Of a stretch of 64,000 bases of DNA, positions 1-7,540 are shown one piece after another. Both the position numbers and the translations under genes were made by a program. The notes under the pieces are model-generated. The model saw nothing but the letters and a program-made list of their open reading frames with translations. It was not told where the DNA came from and searched no databases. Position 1 is the first letter of the stretch; each line of letters opens with the position of its first letter. This DNA comes from Anaerosporobacter mobilis DSM 15930 (GTDB lineage Bacteria > Bacillota > Clostridia > Lachnospirales > Lachnospiraceae), in NCBI RefSeq assembly GCF_900142955.1, contig NZ_FRCP01000006.1:62001-126000 (forward strand). The letters run 5' to 3'.

Positions 1-353
1 AACCACTCTTGTGCATCTTCTGCATTATTGTAAAATCTAATATCAGTTCCTTTATTCAATTCCAGAGCCAATTCTTTAAATCTGTCGTTCATTGTTCTTT
101 CTTCATTAATTATAAATACTACCTTTATCTTATAATTAATGATTTTCTGCAAAAACATTCCAAACAACTTTGTCTTCAAATCATAGAATTCATCTGCAAT
201 TATTCTACCATCAATCATTACTGAATTTATCCCACTTTCAAAACATGCTGATATGATATCTAACATATCAGCTTCTGAATGTATCTTTGATTCTATTTCG
301 TTAAACATAATATAACTTTTATCCTCTTTATTAACAACGTTATATTTCATCAT
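1..353 (-). CDS. DUF4180 domain protein (3' end beyond window)
   Basis: The reverse strand from 353 reads an open frame to the window edge starting MMKYNVVNKEDKSYIM. It contains the DUF4180 pattern: a short strand, an alpha-helical stretch with DMLDIISACFESG, the segment DGRIIADEFYDLKTKLFGMF, then a strand-rich half ending near NAEDAQEW. The start codons overlap the last codons of the upstream HTH gene (stop at 340-342) by about a dozen bases, so the two are very likely translationally coupled. DUF4180 proteins are small and of unknown biochemical role, often beside HTH regulators. The C-terminus is cut by the window edge. Confidence 0.75.
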   Translation of the reverse strand, partial: MMKYNVVNKEDKSYIMFNEIESKIHSEADMLDIISACFESGINSVMIDGRIIADEFYDLKTKLFGMFLQKIINYKIKVVFIINEERTMNDRFKELALELNKGTDIRFYNNAEDAQEW

Positions 354-846
354 TCTGACCCTCCATTTCATTAGCTTCTACAAGCATTGCAATATCATCT
401 AAGAATTCTTTTGTCATATCAATATTTGCCCATAGAATAATTCTTAGTCTATTGGTATTTTCATTGTATTTTATATTAATTGTCTGTCCCTGTAGCCTTT
501 CATCTTTACAATTCATAATTGCTAAGAGAGTATTGGATACTCTAAAATAAGTATCTTTACTTATATTTTTTAAATCTACGACGCTGGAAACTTTAATTTC
601 ATTATTCATTTCTAATTTATCCTTAGCTTTAGAAAACTCTACTTCTTCATCAAAGGTAGGCACTTCATTCTCTATCGTCGAATTCTTGTTTTCTGTGAAT
701 ACTTCTAAATCTATCTGGGATATTCTCCATTGCTTCCCAACCTTATTCGCTTTGAGCTTACCTTCTTTTATGAACTTTCTTACTGTTTTATGATGAATAT
801 CTAAAACTTCTGCGACCTGATCTATTGTATAAAATTTATTCTCCAT
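340..846 (-). CDS. Excisionase/MerR-like helix-turn-helix DNA-binding protein
   Basis: This 168-residue protein opens with an excisionase-type winged HTH (HTH_17 style), residues about 5-52: YTIDQVAEVLDIHHKTVRKF then a KVGKQWRI wing. That is the arrangement in Xis-like and phage regulators. A charged linker follows, and then a C-terminal half (about 85-165) with no domain I recognise. It is probably a transcription regulator rather than a real excisionase, because no integrase is adjacent. It heads a two-gene unit with the DUF4180 gene, whose start overlaps its stop. A well-formed promoter lies 32 bases upstream, and the RBS is AGAGGAAG. Confidence is high for the HTH and low for the function. 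Confidence 0.85.
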   Translation of the reverse strand: MENKFYTIDQVAEVLDIHHKTVRKFIKEGKLKANKVGKQWRISQIDLEVFTENKNSTIENEVPTFDEEVEFSKAKDKLEMNNEIKVSSVVDLKNISKDTYFRVSNTLLAIMNCKDERLQGQTINIKYNENTNRLRIILWANIDMTKEFLDDIAMLVEANEMEGQNDEI

Positions 847-877
847 TTTAAGCTTCCTCTTTCCAGATGATATGCTT

Positions 878-906
878 ATAGTATAGTTTTATTTCACTAA
901 TGTCAA
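878..906 (-). promoter_or_regulatory. Sigma-A promoter of the HTH-DUF4180 operon
   Basis: On the minus strand, TTGACA (906-901) is followed after exactly 17 bases by TACTAT (883-878). The -10 ends 31 bases before the start codon of the HTH gene. This is a near-consensus housekeeping promoter read directly from sequence. Confidence 0.75.
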
Positions 907-1013
907 TACCTTATTGCACTTTAATGTATTTTGTTGAGTCTTATTGAACTTTATTCCCTTTTCAACTTTTGATTGTTATGAGTACACATATTGCTTGTAT
1001 CAAAACATTCATC

Positions 1014-1057
1014 TAAAAAAAGAGTCATTTCATCAAATTGATAAAATAACTCTTTCT
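1014..1057 (-). terminator. Intrinsic terminator after rubrerythrin
   Basis: A 12-bp stem with one mismatch (arms 1019-1030 and 1044-1055) is followed on the minus strand by a run of seven T. It lies about 50 bases past the rubrerythrin stop. Confidence 0.8.
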
Positions 1058-1106
1058 ACATATTCAATAACCGCTTAGCCTTTTCTCTGTGTCTTCCAAC
1101 TTGATA

Positions 1107-1661
1107 CTAAAACTCTTTATACATTTCCTTCTTAACACCACAGACTGGGCATTTATCTGGAGCTTCATCAAGAATGGTATGTCCACAAATCGGGCAGATA
1201 TATACATTGGTCAATTCTATGTCTTTCCCTTCTCTTGCACAATCTTGAGCTTTCTTAAATAAGTCTGCGTGGATTTTTTCAGCCTCTAAGGCATAATGGA
1301 AGGAGCGTTCAGCACCTTTTTCTTCTTGAAACTGAGCTGTGTTCAGATAAACTGGATACATCTGCTCTACTTCATGAAGTTCTCCATCAATTGCTCCTTG
1401 TAGATTGTCTACAGTCTTTCCAGTACCAAACTCTGCACCAGCTGTTACAGTAGCACCTTGAGTTTCTCCAGCAATTACATTGAAATGATTATTCGCATGT
1501 ACTTGTTCCGCATAAGCAATCGCAATAAAGAGCTTTGCAATATTAGGAAAACCCTCCTTTTCTGCCATGGTTGCCCAAGTAAGGTATCTCATATGCGCCA
1601 TACTTTCGCCACCGTACGCTGAATGTAAAAATTCACTTGTCATTGCATTTTTTACTGCCAT
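1107..1661 (-). CDS. Rubrerythrin family protein
   Basis: A 184-residue non-haem di-iron protein with a C-terminal rubredoxin-like zinc/iron knuckle. The four-helix part (about 1-140) carries the expected Glu ligands, for example in EKEGFPNIAK, AYAEQVHANNHF and ALEAEKIHADLF. The C-terminus has CPICGH and CPVCG, giving two CxxC pairs 13 residues apart. Rubrerythrins reduce hydrogen peroxide in the cytoplasm of anaerobes, drawing electrons through rubredoxin or an NADH oxidoreductase. The RBS is AGGAGGAATGAAACA before ATG. It is a single-gene unit between two terminators. The family assignment is firm; the exact physiological electron donor is not visible here. Confidence 0.95.
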   Translation of the reverse strand: MAVKNAMTSEFLHSAYGGESMAHMRYLTWATMAEKEGFPNIAKLFIAIAYAEQVHANNHFNVIAGETQGATVTAGAEFGTGKTVDNLQGAIDGELHEVEQMYPVYLNTAQFQEEKGAERSFHYALEAEKIHADLFKKAQDCAREGKDIELTNVYICPICGHTILDEAPDKCPVCGVKKEMYKEF

Positions 1662-1692
1662 TGTTTCATTCCTCCTATATAATTTTATTTAA

Positions 1693-1724
1693 TCAAGGGC
1701 TATTACTTTATAACAATAACAGCC
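1693..1724 (-). terminator. Probable terminator after the 2-oxoacid oxidoreductase operon
   Basis: An 11-bp stem (all pairs allowed if G-U is counted) separates the beta-subunit stop (1761) from the rubrerythrin gene. The T-tract after it is weak, so some read-through into rubrerythrin is possible. Confidence 0.5.
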
Positions 1725-1760
1725 CCGGTTTAACAAGAACTATATTACGCAAAAAACTCT

Positions 1761-2606
1761 TTATACAAATTCCTGTATTAAACTTTGTATTACCTTCCTA
1801 TCTGTCTTTTGATCTAGTAGAGGCTCTTTTCCTGCTAAAACAATATTCTTCTTATGAAAGTCTTCTTTTTCTTCTTTGTATAATACACCAATCGGTATTT
1901 TTTCATCAAACTCCATTGCTCTCTTCATAGCTTCCACCCGATCTGTAGGATCATAATCAGCTTCTAATTGATATACTCTATTTTTATAATAAGCAAAAGT
2001 ATTGATCTTGTTATACGTTACACATGGTTGCAAGATATCAACCATCGCATATCCCTTGTATGAAATTGCTTCTTTCATAATTTGTTTCAAATGCTCCCTA
2101 TCTCCACTAAATGCTCTGGCAACGAAACCAGCCCCTGCTGCAATTGCCAACAATATTGGATTAAGAGGTGAATTTATACTACCAGTAACTTGAACACCAG
2201 TAATCTGACCTTCTGCAGTCGTAGGAGAGGCCTGCCCTTTCGTTAATCCATATATCTGATTATCATGTATAAAATGTGTTATATCAACGTTTCTACGTAT
2301 ATTATGTAAAAAATGATTACCGCCTTCACCATATGAATCGCCATCGCCAGTATTAACAATCACTGTTAGCTTTTCATTAGCAATCTTTGCGGCTGCCGCT
2401 GCTGGAAGTGACCTACCATGTAAACCGCAGAAGCTATTTCCACTAAGATATTGAGGTGTCTTTGCAGCCTGGCCAATTCCACCAACTAATAGTACTTCAT
2501 GTGGGTCTTTTCCTAATTCTTCTAAGGTTGACTTTAAGCTTGATAAGATTCCAAAGTTACCACATCCAGGGCACCACGCTGTTTGAAAGGTTTGAAAATC
2601 TCCCAT
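1761..2606 (-). CDS. 2-oxoacid:ferredoxin oxidoreductase, beta (TPP-binding) subunit
   Basis: This is the thiamine-diphosphate subunit of a 2-oxoacid:ferredoxin oxidoreductase of the KorB/PorB type, about 281 residues. The N-terminal WCPGCGNFGI motif and the GDGDSYGEGGNH segment (TPP/Mg binding, with a following N-rich strand) are characteristic. I place the start at the ATG at 2606, not at an upstream codon inside the alpha gene, because AAGGAGGT sits ahead of it and only one base separates it from the alpha stop (2608). With the alpha subunit it oxidatively decarboxylates a 2-oxoacid and reduces ferredoxin. The substrate cannot be assigned from sequence. No ferredoxin (delta) subunit is encoded next to it. 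Confidence 0.93.
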   Translation of the reverse strand: MGDFQTFQTAWCPGCGNFGILSSLKSTLEELGKDPHEVLLVGGIGQAAKTPQYLSGNSFCGLHGRSLPAAAAAKIANEKLTVIVNTGDGDSYGEGGNHFLHNIRRNVDITHFIHDNQIYGLTKGQASPTTAEGQITGVQVTGSINSPLNPILLAIAAGAGFVARAFSGDREHLKQIMKEAISYKGYAMVDILQPCVTYNKINTFAYYKNRVYQLEADYDPTDRVEAMKRAMEFDEKIPIGVLYKEEKEDFHKKNIVLAGKEPLLDQKTDRKVIQSLIQEFV

Positions 2607-2607
2607 A

Positions 2608-4278
2608 TTACCTAACACCTCCTTGTTGTATTCTTTCCACGATTTCCTCTCCAGATATCTGACGTCCATCGTATTTTAAAATACTTCTATCAAAAACAAT
2701 TCCCGTTTGCTCTCTAATCAATCCCCCTAGCTGACCAGTTGCATTTTGCTCTATATTAATCAACTGTTTAGCTTGAGTTGCTTTCTCAATTAATAATTTT
2801 TTTGGTAATGGGAATACATCTCCAAAAATCAAAGCTCCGTACTTACCTGGCTCTTTCTCATTCAGTACCCCTACTGCCTCTCTAATTGGACCATAGGTAG
2901 AACCCCAGCCAACCAATAAGGTATCAAAGGATTCTTCACCAATAAATTCTGGTTCTTGTAATTCTTCCATTAACTTATCAAGCTTTCGCATACGTTTATC
3001 CATCATCTGGATTCGTTCTTCTGATGATTCGATTATGAAACCTCGTTCATCATGCTCATCACTATCTGCGGAAACAAGATTCTTTGTTTTTCCTGGAATT
3101 AATCTTGGTGAGATACCATCCTCAGTAATCCTATATCGTAAATATTCCCCTTCTTTGTACTCCTCCCCGCATGGTTCAGCAACTTGAATATCACTGAGAT
3201 CATATGGTTCCACCGTAGCCGTGGAGTCTCCTAAATATTGATCACTTAATACTATTACTGGTATCTGATATCGTTCCGCAAGATCAAATGCTCGAATCGT
3301 TTGATAAAATGCATCTGTATGATTACGAAGCGCTATTACCATTCTTGGGAATTCACCTTGAGCAGCAGAGATAACAAATTTCAAATCACTTTGCTCTGTT
3401 CTAGTTGGAAGTCCGGTTGCTGGACCCGGGCGCTGAACATCGATAACAACTAATGGTATCTCTGCGATTCCTGATAACCCTAGAGCTTCTACCTTCAAAC
3501 AAAAACCTCCACCAGACGTACCAGTCATTGCTCTAGCTCCTGCAAAGGAAGCTCCAATTGCCATATTAATTCCTGCAATTTCATCCTCTGCTTGCTCCAC
3601 AACAATACCAGCTTCAACACTTTTTGATGCTAAAAATTCCATTACTGCTGTAGATGGTGACATTGGATAAGCAGAATAAAATTTCACCCCAGCTGCCAAT
3701 GCACCAAGGCCAACCGCTTTACTTCCAGATAAAATCATATAGTCACCAGTTGTACCTTCAAGAAATCTGAATCTAGTATCTACACTTTCATAGCCAATAC
3801 GTACGGCTTTTACATTCATCTCCAAATAAGCTTCTTTTACAAGATGCTTCATGGTCTCATCCACATGGCCTAATCCGATTCCGAAAAGTTTTAAAACTGC
3901 ACCAATTGCAATACTTCCCGATACTTTTGGATTGCCAAGCTCCTTTGCCATACTATCCATGTTTAATTTGATGGCTTTTTCATTTTCTGTTTTTAATTTG
4001 GTATCACAAAGGATAAATCCATCCTTGTTTAACTCTTTATTATGTATCTCTACGGTATCATCATCCAGTGCTATAATGCCATCCAACTTAGCACTGTGTG
4101 AAAAGATTGGTTCATTCCCAAATCTTATAATTGAAAAGTTATGACCACCGCGTACTCGAGACATAAAGTCTCTCATTGTAAATACATAGTATCCTGCTTT
4201 TTTTAAAAGCATCTCAAGGTTTGCAGCTGTAGTATCTATTCCTTGCCCAGCTGCTCCTCCTACTAAAATATTATACAT
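2608..4278 (-). CDS. 2-oxoacid:ferredoxin oxidoreductase, fused gamma-alpha subunit
   Basis: About 556 residues. Residues 1-190 are the gamma domain (GGAAGQGIDTTA near the start, MRDFMSRVRGGHNF). The alpha/pyrimidine-binding domain follows from about 190 to the end (GLGALAAGVKFYSAYPMSPST, EDEIAGINMAIGASFAGARA, TGTSGGGF). This gamma-alpha fusion is the KorA arrangement of two-subunit enzymes. The ATG at 4278 has AAGGAGGTGCTTTG ahead of it and is preferred to the TTG one codon upstream. It is first in a two-gene operon, with a one-base gap to the beta subunit. The complex is cytoplasmic. The substrate may be 2-oxoglutarate, pyruvate or a branched 2-oxoacid and cannot be decided here. Confidence 0.93.
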   Translation of the reverse strand: MYNILVGGAAGQGIDTTAANLEMLLKKAGYYVFTMRDFMSRVRGGHNFSIIRFGNEPIFSHSAKLDGIIALDDDTVEIHNKELNKDGFILCDTKLKTENEKAIKLNMDSMAKELGNPKVSGSIAIGAVLKLFGIGLGHVDETMKHLVKEAYLEMNVKAVRIGYESVDTRFRFLEGTTGDYMILSGSKAVGLGALAAGVKFYSAYPMSPSTAVMEFLASKSVEAGIVVEQAEDEIAGINMAIGASFAGARAMTGTSGGGFCLKVEALGLSGIAEIPLVVIDVQRPGPATGLPTRTEQSDLKFVISAAQGEFPRMVIALRNHTDAFYQTIRAFDLAERYQIPVIVLSDQYLGDSTATVEPYDLSDIQVAEPCGEEYKEGEYLRYRITEDGISPRLIPGKTKNLVSADSDEHDERGFIIESSEERIQMMDKRMRKLDKLMEELQEPEFIGEESFDTLLVGWGSTYGPIREAVGVLNEKEPGKYGALIFGDVFPLPKKLLIEKATQAKQLINIEQNATGQLGGLIREQTGIVFDRSILKYDGRQISGEEIVERIQQGGVR

Positions 4279-4309
4279 CAAAGCACCTCCTTAATTATGT
4301 GTTTATTAT

Positions 4310-4338
4310 ATTATATTCCTCATTTTTCTTGAAATCAA
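4310..4338 (-). promoter_or_regulatory. Promoter of the 2-oxoacid oxidoreductase operon
   Basis: On the minus strand, TTGATT (4338-4333), 17 bases, then TATAAT (4315-4310). It lies 31 bases before the chosen ATG. Confidence 0.7.
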
Positions 4339-4564
4339 CCTTCAATGCGGATAATTTATATGATTATTATCTTTTTACACATAAGATAACAGTTAATTTA
4401 GCAATCATTAACCATGCTGAAATCCCACTGAGCCATACCATTTAATTCTATATAAACATCTACTTGTTTATGTCAACTATTTCTCTAACATCATTTTAAA
4501 CGTCTTTGCAACTTAAAGTCCTGTTACGGTAACACTCATCAATGACAACGATATACGAATCAGC

Positions 4565-4612
4565 GATAAATACAAACAAGAGCCACCCGTTCTATAAACA
4601 GATGACTCTCGT
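4565..4612 (-). terminator. Terminator after the MacB-like ABC gene
   Basis: A 12-bp stem (arms 4580-4591 and 4598-4609, including G-U pairs) with a 6-base loop is followed on the minus strand by a T-rich tract. It begins about 15 bases after the ABC gene stop. Confidence 0.7.
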
Positions 4613-4624
4613 AATTCTTTATAT

Positions 4625-6988
4625 CTATTCAGATCTTAATGCTTCTACTGCATCTTTTTTAGATGCCATTCTGGCTGGGATATGTCCCCCCAAAACCGTT
4701 AATATTGTACTAATTACAACAAGTAATACGGCATGTTCTGGTCTTAATTTTGCTACATTCTCTAAATCTGTCATGTTGTATAATACAGAGTTAATTGGGA
4801 AGGTAAGTAACCATGCAATTACAATACCAAGTATTCCTGAGAATAAACCTAATATAAAGGTTTCCGCATCGAATACTCGTGTAATATCTTTCTTTCTCGC
4901 ACCAAGTGCTCTTAATACTCCAATTTCCTTCGTTCTCTCTAGCACTGATGTATAAGTAATAATGCATATCATAATTAAACTTACAACTAATGAGATTGCT
5001 GCAAAAGCGACTAATACAATCGTAATCGCATCCATAATACCACTTGTCATATTCGACATCGTTCCTGCCATATCGGTATAAACAATTGCATCATCTGAAT
5101 CCTTATCTTCGTTATAGGTATCAAGATAATCTAATACAAGATCTTTGTTCTCAAATGTTTCTGGATACACCATAATCATATAAGGAATCGATGTTCCTCC
5201 TAGATACCCTAAAAATTGTGACTTTGCAGTAGCATCATCAAAATTTTGCATTGTCATAACATTTACATCACTGTCTTCTTGTGCTTTAACAATATCCGAT
5301 TCTTCATTTAATTCGATTATCTTACCTGCTAAATTGTCGCTGTAAGCAATACCTGTTGATAACACTCCAATGGTAACATTTGATTTTTGTCTTACAACTG
5401 CTGCAATTTTTATGTCTATCGCATCTTTTGAATCATACATTGTTTGATAATCTGTAGCTGGTATATAATTACCCATATCCGTCTTAACATAATACTCATT
5501 GTTCGGTATGATCTTCATCTCTGTTCCAACGATATCATCAAAGTCTATCGTTTCTACATCTTTTGTATCAAATCCTAAAGCTTCCATAACATTTTGCGGT
5601 ATTCTGTTCTTCTCATCGATTACTAGAACTACTTCGTTATCGTTAGCTGGATACTCTCCTGCCAATACATCGTAAGTTTTTTCAAGATACGATTTACTGC
5701 TATCTGCTAACTGTTTGGGATATGAGGAGAGTCCTAATGACATTGTAGCAGATGACATCATTGATGACATCCCATTATCGTTAGAGGACGCACTTGCTAT
5801 ACTAACTGGCACGACTCCTTTATCTGTGTTTCTTACCATATTAAGATTAACAAGTCTTGTATAACCTAAGCTACCACAGATTTCTGGATTAATTGATTCT
5901 AGATACTCCATAAATTCATCTGTGAAAACATTGGTATGTATCTGTGTATTCTCAGATGGATCGTATAAATATACCTTGTCAGTATCTTCAAACTCAGCTG
6001 TCCCCTTCACTACTGCCATTCTATCATTTGCTAATTTGTGCATCGTTTCTTCGTCTATCTCTTGCGTGCTTTGCGTGATAATAATCGGCATGTCTGCCAT
6101 CGCATCCGATTGAAATTGTAATATCTGTTCTTTAAATCCTGATGATAAACTTAAGATAACCGCGATACCTATAATACCTATACTGGATGCAAATGAAGTT
6201 AAAAATGTTCTTCCCTTCTTAGTCTTTAAGTTATTAAGAGATAATCCAAATGCTGTTTTAAATCTCATGGCAGTCTTCTTAAGATTAAACTGATCCTCTT
6301 TCGGTCTTTCCTGATGAGGGTTTGTATCGTCTATGATATTACCATCTTTGAATCTAATAATTCTATCTGCGTACTGCTCTGCTAACTCAGGGTTATGTGT
6401 AACCATAATTACTAGTCTGTCTCCAGCAACTTTCTTAATCAAATCCATTATCTGAACACTAGTGGCAGTATCAAGTGCACCTGTTGGTTCATCACATAAT
6501 AGTATCTCTGGATCATTAGCAAGTGCTCTTGCTATGGCAACTCTTTGCATCTGGCCACCTGATAGCTGATTCGGTTTCTTGTGCAGATGGTCTTTAAGGC
6601 CGACTTCCTCTAACACTTGGATTGCTCTTTTATGTTTCTGCTCTTTCGATACTCCACTAAGTGTCATGCCAAGTTCAACATTTTCGACAATACTAAGATG
6701 CATAATAAGATTGTAACTTTGGAATATAAATCCAACCGAGTTATTTCTATATGAATCCCATTCGATATCTTTAAAGTCTTTTGTTTTCTTACCTTTGATT
6801 ACCAGATCCCCAGAATCATATTTATCTAGTCCACCTATAATATTTAGGCAAGTTGTTTTTCCTGATCCACTTGTACCTAGAATGGCTACGAATTCCTTCT
6901 CCCTAAACGCTACGCTGATATCATCAAGGGCTATCGTATCCATATCTCCCACATGGTAAACCTTACGTATGTTTTTTAGTTCTAACAT
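4625..6988 (-). CDS. MacB/LolD-type ABC protein: ATPase fused to FtsX-like permease
   Basis: A 787-residue fusion. Residues 1-225 are an ABC ATPase with Walker A GTSGSGKTT, signature LSGGQMQRVAIARAL and Walker B ILLCDEPTGALD. A membrane segment (about 258-282) follows, then a large extracytoplasmic domain (about 290-640), then three C-terminal membrane segments with the FtsX signature TSVLERTKEIGVLRALGARKKDI. This is the mechanotransmission class, which moves peptides, antimicrobials or lipoproteins rather than importing nutrients. The gene stands alone with its own promoter (7111-7083) and terminator. No two-component system is adjacent, so no bacitracin/BceAB-type link can be claimed. The start is supported by CGGGAGGTAAAT before ATG. 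Confidence 0.93.
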   Translation of the reverse strand: MLELKNIRKVYHVGDMDTIALDDISVAFREKEFVAILGTSGSGKTTCLNIIGGLDKYDSGDLVIKGKKTKDFKDIEWDSYRNNSVGFIFQSYNLIMHLSIVENVELGMTLSGVSKEQKHKRAIQVLEEVGLKDHLHKKPNQLSGGQMQRVAIARALANDPEILLCDEPTGALDTATSVQIMDLIKKVAGDRLVIMVTHNPELAEQYADRIIRFKDGNIIDDTNPHQERPKEDQFNLKKTAMRFKTAFGLSLNNLKTKKGRTFLTSFASSIGIIGIAVILSLSSGFKEQILQFQSDAMADMPIIITQSTQEIDEETMHKLANDRMAVVKGTAEFEDTDKVYLYDPSENTQIHTNVFTDEFMEYLESINPEICGSLGYTRLVNLNMVRNTDKGVVPVSIASASSNDNGMSSMMSSATMSLGLSSYPKQLADSSKSYLEKTYDVLAGEYPANDNEVVLVIDEKNRIPQNVMEALGFDTKDVETIDFDDIVGTEMKIIPNNEYYVKTDMGNYIPATDYQTMYDSKDAIDIKIAAVVRQKSNVTIGVLSTGIAYSDNLAGKIIELNEESDIVKAQEDSDVNVMTMQNFDDATAKSQFLGYLGGTSIPYMIMVYPETFENKDLVLDYLDTYNEDKDSDDAIVYTDMAGTMSNMTSGIMDAITIVLVAFAAISLVVSLIMICIITYTSVLERTKEIGVLRALGARKKDITRVFDAETFILGLFSGILGIVIAWLLTFPINSVLYNMTDLENVAKLRPEHAVLLVVISTILTVLGGHIPARMASKKDAVEALRSE

Positions 6989-7082
6989 ATTTACCTCCCG
7001 CTTACTATTAGTCTGTTTTTAAAAGTTTTGACTCGAGTGTCATAAGGCATTAACACATGAATCAAGTTTTATAACTTCGTAT

Positions 7083-7111
7083 ATAGTATTCTCAATAGAT
7101 TAATCTGTCAA
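7083..7111 (-). promoter_or_regulatory. Promoter of the MacB-like ABC gene
   Basis: On the minus strand, TTGACA (7111-7106), 17-base spacer, TACTAT (7088-7083), about 95 bases upstream of the ATG. The leader between them has no obvious hairpin. Confidence 0.7.
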
Positions 7112-7462
7112 CGTTATTTATATTTATTTAATGAATCGTTCTGATAATTTAATAATTACCGTTTTTAACCATGTCACACTACAATTCTGTTCCTAGTGTT
7201 TTAAAGTATCATAGAAAAACAAGCCACCAAAATGGGCGTGTTTCCATATGTATATTTATTCAGAATAATAAATAAAGTCTTTTTCCTCGAGTTCGTAATC
7301 AATTGAGGATTGCAAAAAAGATTCCTGTAGAATTATTCCTCATATCCTGTCATCCTTTCTCGATTATTTACTAAACAACAGTAGTCGTATAATACTATTG
7401 ACTACACCACTGACATTTTATCACAAACTCCTTTAAATGGACATGCATCACTATCAATTATA
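7112..7462. other. AT-rich intergenic stretch without a supported gene
   Basis: This stretch lies between the ABC promoter and the terminator of the surface-protein gene. A short imperfect hairpin sits near 7213-7244. A 14-codon minus-strand frame preceded by AAAGGA lies near 7285-7345, but nothing supports it as a gene. No other signal was seen. Confidence 0.5.
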
Positions 7463-7507
7463 ATAAAAAGACTGCTGTAAGCAAAGTGTAGCTCGCTTAC
7501 AGCAGCC
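7463..7507 (-). terminator. Terminator of the choice-of-anchor A gene
   Basis: A perfect 11-bp stem (7472-7482 with 7495-7505) and a 12-base loop, followed on the minus strand by TCTTTTTATT. Confidence 0.88.
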
Positions 7508-7540
7508 TTGAAAAATTTAAATACAACAAACTAAATACTC